From Tyto alba (taxonomy: Eukaryota > Chordata > Aves > Strigiformes > Tytonidae): 64,000 bases of DNA. This document shows positions 52,477-63,295 of this stretch, in pieces (the first letter of the stretch is position 1; the number at the start of each line of letters is the position of its first letter). The DNA lies in assembly GCF_018691265.1 (NCBI RefSeq), contig NW_024881324.1, positions 10,295,730 through 10,359,729 on the forward strand, in the 5' to 3' direction. Under the pieces are notes generated by a model, which was not told the DNA's origin, searched no databases, and saw only the letters and a program-made list of their open reading frames with translations. The position numbers and the translations under genes were made by a program.

Positions 52477-52557
52477 GTTGTTTCATTTTTGGGGTTTGTT
52501 TGTTTGTTTCTTTGTTTTGCTTTGTTTTTTTCTTGTTTTTGGGTTGTTTTATTTTTT
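52477..52557. repeat. T/G-rich simple repeat
   Basis: TTTG-rich low-complexity tract (TTTGTTTGTTTGTTT and similar), T/G on the + strand. It lies in AT-rich unique DNA with no adjacent retroposon recognised. Confidence 0.85.
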
Positions 52558-55500
52558 CCCCTCTTTAAGATCTAATAAATTTTAAATTTATTTGGTTTTT
52601 ATCTCATTTTTTTTAAAATCATCCTTCTAAAATACCATGTTACTGGGTAAGCCAGGATATGTTTCTTTGCCCAAAGACGTAGAACACAATTAGTTTATGG
52701 GACCATAGTTCTGCTGAAGCCAGACTTACACTGTATCAGTGCAACACCAAATATTTAAATAGACTATGACTACTATTTTTATTCTTTAAGACATCTTAAG
52801 AATTCTCCACCAGCTCCTGTCTTCCATGGAGTAGACTAAGTTCATCTGCTGAACTGTGCACCATTTGCCCTCACTTCCTATTTGCAAAATCTACATCAAT
52901 GAAAAGTTCAGCAGCTTCCAAATTAGCTTTTACAATGGGAATTGGTACTGGAAGCAAATTGGTTCCTGGTGGGACAACAGCTGGCCGACACACATGCACC
53001 TTTCTCCAGTGAGGTTTCTGCCTTCTCCTTCAGGTGGTTTAGAGGTTTTATATAATAACTCATGTGTGAAAATACTTGACTAGCAGTAAAATGTGATGAA
53101 GTTCATCAGCACAATTGAGAAATCTAGCTTCGCCTGCATCTAATTCACAGGTCTGTAATTAGGGTTGTGAAAGCAAGCAAAAGCAGGGAGCCAGCTTCTC
53201 ACATCAGACTCCACTTTTTACACCTGTGCTTAGCCTAAATGTATGGAAAATTCCTTTGCGTTATCCTACACAATATTTTTATTTCTTTTCCTAGAAAGAC
53301 TGAGCAAATTTGCACATTATAATCAGTTGTGGTTTATCAGGATCTACTGGAAATTCTGCAAAGCCATATTAAATCAGGAAAGGAATGTCATAACAGGGAC
53401 AGGAAAATAAATCTGATATAAGGTAACGCAAATCTGTTAGCAACTTTTGCAGTAGCAACATTGATTCTCTTCTCACTTAAATCAGCATCAATCAACTTAT
53501 TCGTCTGAAATTAATAGAATTACACAGGCATCCAAGTGGTGCTAACAAGAAGGGGGGGGTTGGTACAAGTGTGTATTTAAAAGACCAGTGTTCCTCTTGC
53601 CTCTCATAATGAAATGGATCAGGAGAACCTCACCTGAGCCAGCAGACCAAAACTAGAGAAGAGAAGCTGTCCCATTAGCATCCTAGGGGTGAAGAACAAG
53701 AAAAGGATGTTTCTATGACCTCTAAGGCAATGACCACCTTCTCATCCCTACATGGATAGTGTCTTGCATGTAGAGTCCCTCATGAAGAGTTGTGTAGGGC
53801 TGGTACAATAGATGTGAATAACAACATAAAAATTAGAGCAGCTGTTTGGTGTACGTTTCTGTGAAGAGCCATATAAAGTCCTAGCAATCGATGTTAAGGT
53901 GGGTACTGATAATTTGCTGGCTCAGACCCTTAGAACAAACAGCTGGCAGACTTTGAGACCTGCAGGAAGCAAGCACAGCCAAACTAAAATAACTCGAATG
54001 AATAGAGGGTGATGTGCTGTAATGCTTCCCGATAAACAATCCCATTTGGCTAAGAGGAAAATGAATACAAATAAACCATCTGAAGCACAATAATATAAAT
54101 TATTTCCAGGATGCTGAGGAGCATGTAAAAACATTTTACTGGGAGACAGGAGAGAGACAGAACATGTGGAAGGAGGGACTGCGTCAGGTGCAGCAGCTTG
54201 CCTCTCCTGGTGGTGAATTACATCCACCCCATCCTTTCCTTTTCTTCCTCTCTGTCTAAATGCATTAGGACCACAAGGCTTCAACAAAAGGAAACAAACA
54301 TTTAATTAATAGTCTATGAAAGAATTAACTTATCCATAGTACACTTACTCTCAATATGATTTCTCAGCATGATTGTTCCCTCTTTGTCTGTCTTCTATCT
54401 CTGTATTCCTGTCTTCACTATTCTTCATTTCTCACTTTTGTGACTCAACTTATTTTCAAATATGACATGAAATAAATACTAATTCAATAAGTTTGAGTGG
54501 CAATTACACCACTTACTAGGTCAAGCATATATATAAGCTACTGTGGCGGCCGAATATCTTCTCTGTGTGATCACACCACAGCCGTATTTCAGATGCATCG
54601 ACAATTTTTCATCTTTCTTCCTTCCCCTGCCATGGTTTACTGTTAATTTTTTTTTCTCCTTTCTGTTATTTTATATTCTGGCAGAATATCATTTCTAGAA
54701 AATTTCTCTAGGAGGTAATTATTGGAAAGCTGGTTGCATACATACCAGTTTCCAGCCAAAGAATACAAGATGGAGAACAACCATTATATCACACATGTGA
54801 CCTGTGTTTCCAAATAGATTTTAATAGTTTAGGAAAATAGAAGGCATATTTTAGATTTGCACTTATGATAAGTCTTTTTAGTGGACATAGATAAAAGCTG
54901 AGATAATCTTTTGCAACCCATTGAGGTAAAATGTTTGTAGCCACTGAAGTTACAAGCAATATTTCTTGTTTCTCTGAATTGAATCTGCAAAGTACTGAAC
55001 ATAAGGCCTTTGAAATCCCAAAGCAAGTTACGTAGATTCTCAAACACGAGCCTACAGCTGGTCCCAGGAAGGTCAGTGGCTGAAATAGTCAGAGCAGAGG
55101 GGCTGGAAGAGCCACCTGTGTCCTCCAGTTCCTCCCTGGGGTTGGGGAGAGGGAAAGGCACTACCAGACCCACATGGCAATGGCCAGTTTCCCACCTGCT
55201 CCATAAACAGGGAACAAACCCTCTTCCTGAAAGCGGCAGGGAAGGTCGCTGCTTCTCCCGCCCTTCTAACCAAACCGTCTCCCTGAAAGAAGTGACAACC
55301 TGCCATCCCAGGGAAACGAGTGAGACATCTGCCTGTAGCAATATTATCTTGAATTGTGAATTAATCAAATCTCAGAAATTGAGCTTAGGTGTTACAGGCT
55401 TCTCTGGGGAGCTCAAATTTACCTGAAAGAATTCAAAGAGTTTTAAATAAAATTATAGCTACAATTTAGCCAAGGAAATGTGTATAGTTACATCTCTTAT

Positions 55501-57574
55501 TCCTGGAGTGCTGTAAAATTGAAGAGAATTTTCAATTTAATTAATTAATTCAGAATGATTCCTGTTGAGTAATTATCTTCAATAAAGATCTGTCAATACA
55601 GTTTCAAGCTATCGTCCTTTTATATCAAATATAAATTGGACAGCATAATGAATTCAGGTACATCTAAACTCAATGTCAGATGAAATTCTTGTACGATAAT
55701 CAAGTGAAATACTCACTCGAAGAAGATAAAAACCAAAAGAATTTAACATAATAGCAGTAAAACTGTTTCTTCTTTCTGGATTAAGGTAGCATAGATGATT
55801 TTGCAAAATCATCTGGGGTGTACATCCCAGGTAAATTAAATCTAATGAAGCTTTCAAGATTGCTTGCTGGAAAGAAAAAGCTATTATTTTGCCTTTGAAA
55901 TAGATAAAATCGTGTCTATTTAAACCAGGTGATGATTTGACATAGAAACATTGATTTAAGCACTAGTTTGCCAATGTATTTAGATAACGTCTGCGTGGAC
56001 AGAAATGCTGACATAGCATACTTCCCAAGGGGTTAATTTAACAAAATTAATAATTTCTGAGACACAGAGACAATCGTTTAAATATGTTTTGGTTAGGGCA
56101 TCACCAGCTGATGCATGCCCTGATACATCTGAGCAAGAAAGAGTTTCAGTTCAGCAGCTTTTATGACTAGAACTGGTATTAGGAAAACAGGACTATGCTG
56201 GATCAGAGATTAAATCACAGCTCTCATGCACCTAAATGGGCAACTGAGTATTTTTTCCAAGAAGAAAATTTTTCTGTTCTACTCAATAGTTTATAGGGAA
56301 TTGACACAAAGCAGCAACAAAAATAGATCTGTAACTTCAGCCCCGCTGAGCAAATACAGGATTGCCTTATACCAGAACAAAGCAGATTTCCACAGAAGCT
56401 GCAAAGACTCAACGCTTCTGGAGATCAACCTCTCGCGTGTGGCTGCGGGGGCTTGACTCTACGGCAGGTTTGTATGTTTAGGCTTGGCTGGCCCACTTGG
56501 GTTCAGAGAGTGAATTCAAGCGGGGACGAGAGCCCCGGTCCTGTGCCCCGTCTTTCCCCGTGATGCACGGCGCCCTCCACACCGTCCGCTGGGGCCAGCA
56601 GCGGCACAGCGGTCGGGTTGTTTTTTTAACAATCTTTTTAGTCCTTAAAGTAGTGAATATTTTGAAGGAGATAGATTCTGTGCTTCCAAGTCCACACATT
56701 GTTATTCTGCCGTCTTTATTCTTTCTTTCTCTAACTCTTTGAATGCTTCTCCAAGCCAGGCTACCTGCGATTACTTTTAAAATTTGCCTCAAACTGTAGT
56801 AGCCAGATTTCCCCTGCATAGCAACAATTCAACAACTTTTGTTTCTCAGTAGAAAATTAAGCTAAAAGCCATTGCTTTTATACATGGATTGTTAATAAAC
56901 AGAGAAAACCCAAAGAGAGGTGGAAAAAAAGGTGCACATTTAAAGGCTCTTTCTTTACAAGCACAACAGCAAATTGAAGCATGGATCATCCAAAGCAGAA
57001 AAGCCAGCGGCCTCAAGCAGTGACACACCAGAGATGAGAAAACAGCACTCAGCTCTCATAATACAGAATAGAAGTTACAAAGAGAGTCCTCTCCTGGTGC
57101 TTAGTAACAGGGAGTGGTGAAAATGGAGCCCTGATAGACAAATAACTGTTGAAATGCCTTTTTTTTTTTTTCCAAGTTACTAATAACTGTTCTGTTTTAA
57201 AATCCCCCACGAAGTGTGGTCTTCTCCAGTGCCAGATATTCTACACGCATAAACTAAGAAAGTGCATATGACAGGATTAGTGTCTGCCTAGTATATAAAG
57301 CTCATCTATCCTAATGGATCTATTAGCAAAACATTTTTAACAAAAGTTTGAGTAGTCAAATCAATCCTAAATGGTAGAATGGCGCTCCATGATGCTGAGA
57401 GCTCTCAATCTCCAAGCATGTCCTTGGGGACGTCCAGGGCCTTGCTGGATTAAGTCTCTGCTCAGCCTGCATTTGGAGCTCGTTGAGGCAGATGCCAACA
57501 AAACCCTTAAGAAACAGGCCAGCGTTTTGTACAAACCTGCATGGACACATGCCATTAGGTTAGCTCCTTAATGC

Positions 57575-57677
57575 TTTGCACCCGATATTAGATTTAATTA
57601 TGCTGCAACTTGCAATTATCTCTCTTCCTGGCTGCTTTAAATCCTTGCTTTCTGGATGCTGTAAATCCCTGCTTTGC
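57575..57677. promoter_or_regulatory. Homeodomain-site-rich segment with tandem duplication
   Basis: The segment contains AGATTTAATTATGC and TTGCAATTATC, TAATTA-type homeodomain cores. These are followed by two head-to-tail 24-base units (57629-57652 and 57653-57677) that agree at about 20 of 24 positions and share a TAAATCC core. Clustered short AT-rich sites of this kind are typical of conserved developmental enhancers, but conservation cannot be checked here. Confidence 0.3.
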
Positions 57678-60005
57678 CTTACAGTTCCCCTTGGCTTCAG
57701 TTGCTCTATTATTAGTGATAGACTTACCCGTGCAGTAAATCAGCTCAGACGGAAGGACTGCAGTGTTATTCTTATGCTTACCCTTTGCCCAACCAGGGAC
57801 CAGCAGAAGTCACATATGTCCAAGTACCCAGTAGAGCTGGTTACCAACAATTCAAAGTAAGGTAACACTATTTGTTCGCACTTGTGCCATGATTAAATGT
57901 GTCCCAACAGAAACAAAAGCAATTATATTTTGATATATTGTAACATTATCCATTGCAAGACACTGGAGCAAATACTGATTAAGACCTATTTTCTTGCCCA
58001 CATTACTACATGCATTTGATATTTTAGAGTAGGATAGTTAAAATTGCTATTTTGCTGCTCCTTTAACTTGAATTACTCATTAAATTTCTTCCTATACTCT
58101 GACAGAACAATCTTGGAAGATTCTTTCCTCTGAAACAGTTATGTGACCACCTATGTGTATAAATACACAGATTTAGTTATGCTTTTTTAGACTGCTATAT
58201 AGGGCAGCACTTTTATAACCATAGGAGAGTGAAACAATGACTTTCCATTAGGAGGACAAAGGAGGTTAACACTCCATGTTACTTTTAATCTGTTTTTATG
58301 AACAGAAATCTGCAGTTCTATTGTCATTCAATAGTTCAAAGGTAGGGAGAAAAAAAGCTCTTGAAATTCATTTCCTTGATGTAAATTTTGGAGCTGGTTG
58401 AACAGCATGAAAAAAAAAAGCTAAATAAATTATGTAACAAAAACAAGACTATTTGTTGAATAATGTGTGGTCTGGTCAGGATGCTCTTATCTTTTGGGAA
58501 AGCAGAAGTGATCTAGTGAAATAAATTATTTCATTATAGTAATAATAATAATAAACAGAAGTAGAGCAGTGTGAGGTAAACTGGGTACGACTAGGACCTT
58601 CACTTTTTTCAGAAATTTGGTTGAAATCAGTACCATGACTTGGGCGCAGTATGCACATCTGTAAAAGCACATGCCATAGAGGCTGGAGGCACAAGTGAGC
58701 ATCTGTCACTCCTGATGCCCAGCCACAGGGCTGGGCTCTGAGCTAAGCTTGGCCACACCGACAATATCGTCCCTCATGACCGTTTCTCCATCAGCAGATC
58801 TCATTTCAGCAGATCCCTTCTCCTCTCCCGCTCCTTCCCATCCTTTAAACATTGAACAGGAGTGTTGTTGCACAGTGTTGTCCCCGTTTGCACAGGGGCT
58901 TAGGGCATTTGGCCAACATCTTGGACACCTGCACTGTCCTTGGGGACCTGAGTGAGCATCACCAAGAAGCCACAGCCACCAGCCTAGAGGTGACTGTGTG
59001 ACGATGGGGGTCTTTCTGCATTCCCTTCTGAAGCCTGGATATCGGGACATTAACTAGAATATTGACTACAAGCCTATTTTCCTCCAGGAAAAGTGAATAC
59101 TCTTGCACACTTATCTTTAGGCCAGCAGATATAACTGTCCCATGCAGCATGATCACTGCTCTGACAGCTTGGTAGGCAGAATGAGTTCCTTTCTGTTCAT
59201 AATCCACCTCCATTTCTCCTGCCAAGCTGGAGAGTGAGGAAGCACTGTGAGCATGTGAGCAGCTTGGATTTCAGTTGTTTTCTGAATGCAGCTGGGTTAC
59301 TTAAGGGCAGAACTGGTGGCAGTGGCGGGCAGGCAACCCTCAAGCCAGAAATCACAGTACAGCACTGCAGTTCTTGGCTGCCCATAGGGTGCTGCCCTGA
59401 TCCAAGAATTACTTATCTGGAAAGCAGACAGCAAAAGGCAAATTTTATTCCCTTTTGCAACAGCTTCTCCAGGGAGAAACTGCCTTGGAGGTGACAAGAA
59501 GGTTGTCTTCTGAAGCTTGAGCAAAACTAGCACGTTCAGAAGATGATCTTATGAGACTATTACAGCACTGTCTGGCAACCCCTGAACAGTGATCTCACCT
59601 GTCTTACATCATGACAGCAAATATCTATTTTCTTCAACCTCAGGGTCAGACACATGGGTTGCACTGAAGAGGCTGGAGGACTGCGATCGATAACTGGCAA
59701 AGCCTCCCCATCCCCTTCAGGACCCTTCAAAACACTTAAGGACACGAAGGGTGCAGAGGCCGCTGGGTGCCTATCTGAAATCCCCCAGAGCTGGGGTCTG
59801 CCCCCAGAGTTACCAGCCACTTCCCCACAACCTGTGCTTGAACCTGGCAGAGAAGCTGAGAGCTTTAAATGGCAGCTGGTTTTCCCCACTGAGCCTCCCC
59901 CAAGGGGGTGTCCCGCTGGCTCAGGGACAGCCAGCTCCGGCTGGGAGCCTCCGGTGTGATGCCAGAGGAGCAGAGTAACTGAGTAAGGCCACAGTTAAGC
60001 CCACT

Positions 60006-60108
60006 GTTTTTTTGGGGGGGTTGTTTTTTGGTTTGTTTTGTTTTTTTGTTTTATTTTGTTTTGTTTTTCTGTTGTTGCTGTTGTTTTTTTTTTTTGTTTT
60101 TTTTTTTT
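60006..60108. repeat. T/G-rich simple repeat
   Basis: About 100 bases of T runs broken by G (TTTTGTTTTATTTTG, GTTGTTGCTGTTG). It lies immediately downstream, in the minus direction, of an exon-like block. Short A/C interruptions show an old, degenerated tract. Confidence 0.9.
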
Positions 60109-60177
60109 ACCAGAGAGCAACTTCTTTCGGTGAACTCCACTTTCCTGCCCCTGCAACTTCTTCATTTCACTTCTCAC

Positions 60178-60266
60178 CTCCATAGCAACCTCAGCTCTGT
60201 CAAGGCTTTGCAAGCCCTTGACTCTTATTTGTCTGAAGAGAGGGCACAGCCACTGGATCACAGTCT
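60178..60266 (-). other. Candidate exon of unknown minus-strand gene
   Basis: Acceptor TTTATTTCTTTCTGCAG precedes 60266, and donor ATGGAG|GTGAGA follows 60178, both strong. Of the three frames only one is open across the 89 bases, the one starting with two bases of a split codon. That is exactly the phase left by the upstream candidate exon at 61059-61166. The translated piece reads TVIQWLCPLFRQIRVK and onwards. I do not recognise it. A non-coding RNA exon or chance is possible. Confidence 0.3.
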
Positions 60267-61058
60267 CTGCAGAAAGAAATAAAATATCCCACAGCAGCGA
60301 TGGTGTGTTTTGTGGAAAGCCTGCTCGCTGAGAAGAGGGCTGAGCAGGTACGAGCTCACACACCCACACCCACGCAGACTCACTAATGTGCTTTAAAACA
60401 AGACAAATGCAACGGGAAGCCTCTGTGCCATGTTCACCAGATGGTCTCACACCTGTCACTATCTTCTACCGGTTTCACCGGGGTAACTGCAAAGCTTTCC
60501 TTTCCTCTTCCACCCTGTTGCGTCCATGGAAAAAACAGCTGCCACCTTACAGCGCATCCCGAGAGCTCAGCATCCTCCAGGGCTGCAGGCTGCCCTGCCA
60601 GCTGGTGACAGCCCCCTGTGACAGGGGCAGGACATCTCCATGGCCACGGTGGTGTTTGTTTGCAGGGATGTTCCCACGCCAGGCGTGTTCCTCCACTGTT
60701 TGCCGCTGGAGGAGTGCAACAGGTTGGAGTTGGCCTCTCCAGCTTCTCACGCTGATACACGTGTTAAGTTCATTATCGTATTTGCAGTGCTTTTTCAGGA
60801 TAACTGAGATGTGAATGTTTGAGCGGTGTCAACAGTACGTGCTGTTAGACCTCTGAAGAAATTAAGGCTCTGAAATGATTGCAAATGGAAAGGCTTTTCT
60901 CGCCTTTTAATTAGTAACCCAACCAACCGTTTAATAGAGAGCAAAATAATCACAGAGAGGTGAAGGCAAGGTATGTAAACTAGATTTCTGCTTGACTGGA
61001 CATGCTTTCTTAGGGTGCAATCGGTAACACTCGTATGCATCAATAAAACAGCACCTAC

Positions 61059-61166
61059 CTGAAACACATGGGAAAATCTGGGATAAGATGTTGTTGGCTT
61101 TTTCAGAGATGTTTCTAATACTCCTATTTGCCTCCAGTTGTTCCTCAAAGGCCAGCTTTGATCCCA
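61059..61166 (-). other. Candidate exon of unknown minus-strand gene
   Basis: Acceptor AATCCTCGCTTCTTAG precedes 61166, and donor TTTCAG|GTAGGT follows 61059. The block is 108 bases, a multiple of three, with one open frame of 35 codons that starts and ends with a split codon in the same phase. Its translation is charged and helix-like, reading SKLAFEEQLEANRSIRNISE then KANNILSQI. The family is unknown. With the block at 60178-60266 it would form a two-exon open reading path across a 792-base intron. Confidence 0.3.
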
Positions 61167-61256
61167 CTAAGAAGCGAGGATTTCTACATTAGTTTGAGAG
61201 GATTAAGAATATGCTTTCCAATGGGTATTTCCACTCCTATTACTGAGGTTCAAGAT

Positions 61257-61837
61257 TGTCCTGGCTTTGGCTGTGATAGAGCTAATTTTTCTTCTTAGTA
61301 GCAAGAAGAGTGCTGTGTTTTGGATTCAGTATAGGATTTGGTATAAGAAGAATGTTGATAATACATTGAGGTTTTCAGTTGTTGCTGTGAAATCAAGGAC
61401 TTTTCAACTCCCCATGTCCTGCTACTGGGCAGGTGAACAAGAAGCTGGGAGGGAGCATGGCCAGAGAAGCTGGCCCAAATTGGCCAGTGAAATATTCCAT
61501 ATCCTGTAATGTCATGCTCAGTATATAGATGAGGGTTGGCCGGGAAACTGGGGGCTCTCACTGGTGGTTTTCAAGATCTTCCCTTCTCTGGGATTGATAG
61601 CCAGGAAAAGTCTGGGCACTGGTTGGCAGGTGATGAGCAACTGCATAGTGCATTACTTGTTTGTACTTTCTATTATTACTATTGGTCTATTTTATTAAAA
61701 TTATTAGACGTTTTTTACCTCAACCTACAGGTCTCCTTACCTTTATCCCTCCAATTCTCCCCCCCATCCCCCAGGCAGGGGAGGGTGAGCAAGCAGCTGT
61801 GTGGTGCTTGGCTGCAAGCCGGGCTTAAACCATGACA
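61257..61837 (+). mobile_element. Solo LTR of an avian endogenous retrovirus
   Basis: A 581-base element starts TGTCCTGGCTTTGGCTG and ends GCTTAAACCATGACA. It closely follows, from memory, an LTR family common in neoavian genomes. Internal landmarks in order are a TATA-like site (61522-61527), the block GCAACTGCATAGTGCATTAC, an ATTAAA polyadenylation signal (61694-61699) and a C-rich U5 (CTCCCCCCCATCCCCCAG). Flanks AAGAT and GAGAT look like a 5-base target duplication with one change. No viral coding region adjoins it, so it is a solo LTR left after recombination. Class (ERVL or ERVK) is not certain. Confidence 0.85.
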
Positions 61838-63076
61838 GAGATCTTCGTTAAAAGCCATTAAACCTTGAAGAATCGTTAGACTGTTTATTGCTAGAGGAGG
61901 TCTGTGCCAGTAGGACTTCTCAGCTCCACTTACTTACAAAAAATAAGCAAACTTAAAAAAAAAAAATCCCAAAAGATACTGTAACATCTGCATATCTGAG
62001 TAATATTCCACATTATATTTTAATCCGTACATATCACCCTGGAGTCCTCCTTACTTTAAGAAAGATGCCTTTCAAATTCATGTATCAGTATCTGGAGATC
62101 TGTAGTCTTCCTTTGCACTTAATTTCTGTTCCTCTTTTTTTTTTTTTTTCTTTCTTTAAGCAAACCCAACAGGAGGTATTCCTGCTGAATATTTTACCTA
62201 ATGCTGAGGTCTAACCTGCATCATCTTCTGTGCTTTGGATTTTGTGGTTTTGTTTTGTGGTTTTGTTTTTCCAATTTTGCTTGTCAAGCGAACTCATTGT
62301 TAGAAGAGATACTTTGGGCATTAGCTGTACGGGGAAGGAGAGAGCTGGCATGTCCCCGGTGCTTTACCTCTTCAGCATCAGCCTGGTGCTGGTGTCACCG
62401 GCTGCCGGGTCCCAGCCTCCCTGGCTGTGCCAGGGAAATTCAGGATTTCGCTGCCTCTCCCACAGCAGCCCCAGGTCTCCCAGCCGTGGGCAGCGGCATC
62501 CGTGCCGGCACCCTGCCAGCTGTGGAGATACCGAGCAGCTTCACTACGTCCTACGCCGAGTTCAGACCTTCCCGTGCTCACGCATGACCTGCCACGTGTT
62601 GCAGATCAGACACCGCCAGCTTTAACTTCAGCCACAGCCGCCGGAGGAGGCTTTCTTCCCTTGCAGCTTCCCTCTTTCCCAGACCTCAGGAGGGGGGAAA
62701 AGACTCCTCTAAACGCTGTCAGAGATGACATGTAGGAGGGCGAGATTTAGAGACAGTTGGCAGAGAATTAGCACTTAGGCTAGTCTGGTGAAATGCACAT
62801 TTTAAAGCAACCAAGACAAAAAAAAAAGGAGGAGGATAAAGTACGCCGCTTTGTACTGTGGCAGAGATCTGTAGCAGGCCCAGTGTACCAGGATCATTCC
62901 AGTTTGTGAAATGAGAAAGCAAAGCTTCTCCCTTCCAAATTCATCATGAACTCCAGGACGGGAAGATGATAAATGCTGGACGTACGCTGGAAATAAAAAC
63001 ATAAATCTGCCGCAGAGAGCGCGCTATTCAAACAGAGCATTAGTCACAGCCCTACACTCTTTAATAGCCCCACCGC
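61838..63076. other. Region between LTR and TATA-bearing patch
   Basis: Contains a T/G-rich tract (62231-62272) and a CpG-enriched stretch (62330-62700). There a + strand frame gives a signal-like start (MSPVLYLFSISLVLVSPAAG) inside a 131-codon ORF that also crosses the T/G tract. No domain or splice support is seen, so it is not called as a gene. If the minus-strand unit below is real, its first exon would lie in here. Confidence 0.4.
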
Positions 63077-63080
63077 TTGC

Positions 63081-63088
63081 TATTTATA
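63081..63088 (-). promoter_or_regulatory. TATA box candidate
   Basis: The minus strand reads TGTTATAAATAGC, a consensus TATA box (TATAAATA). In the minus direction a CpG-rich patch lies just upstream (63130-63295), a sensible arrangement for a promoter firing towards lower coordinates, where two candidate exons lie. The reversed word TATTTATA could also serve the + strand. Confidence 0.4.
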
Positions 63089-63129
63089 ACACTGCAAGCG
63101 TCCTTGGAGCTACAGAAAGTCCAACCACC

Positions 63130-63295
63130 ACCGGGGCGAGCGTTTTCCCACCCGTGAGAACAGAGAACGTGTTTGTGCGAGGGTGGGTGGTGACTCAGCA
63201 GCGGCCGGGCTCCTCCAGCCCCTGCCTGCAGGGCGACGGTGGGAGAGAGACCTGCCCGGTGCGAAGCGGCGATTTCGCAGAGCCAAGGGTGTCGT
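63130..63295. promoter_or_regulatory. Small CpG-rich patch with AP-1/Maf site
   Basis: About 165 bases with a dozen or more CpG in otherwise AT-rich DNA. TGACTCAGCA at 63191-63200 combines an AP-1 core with a Maf half-site (antioxidant-response type). Together with the TATA box it looks like a compact regulated promoter. No transcript is proven. Confidence 0.4.

Larger units (their letters stand above)
47126..60177. other. Intergenic stretch, no supported gene
   Basis: About 13 kb, largely AT-rich and unique. It contains T/G-rich tracts (49811-49899, 52477-52557, 60006-60108), short A- or T-runs, a TAA repeat near 58538 and a tandem 24-base duplication (57629-57677). A 57.37-57.68 kb segment rich in TTAATTA-like sites could be a regulatory element. 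Minus-strand ORFs at 58959-59225 and 59560-59889 look somewhat protein-like, but their splice phases do not link to the blocks upstream. Confidence 0.5.

Noticed and set aside
58959..59225. Minus-strand ORF with acceptor GGCAG|GAGAAATGG as further exon of the unknown gene
   Set aside because: The open frame needs a preceding exon ending with one extra base, but the candidate block at 60178-60266 ends on a codon boundary. No bridging exon was found.
59581..59640. Short minus-strand block ending AAGACAG|GTGAGA
   Set aside because: Donor is good but the acceptor is poor and the phase required by the upstream block meets a stop.
62230..62625. Signal-peptide-like + strand ORF
   Set aside because: The hydrophobic start is partly produced by the T/G tract. 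The remainder has no recognised motif, and another ORF of similar length overlaps in a second frame.
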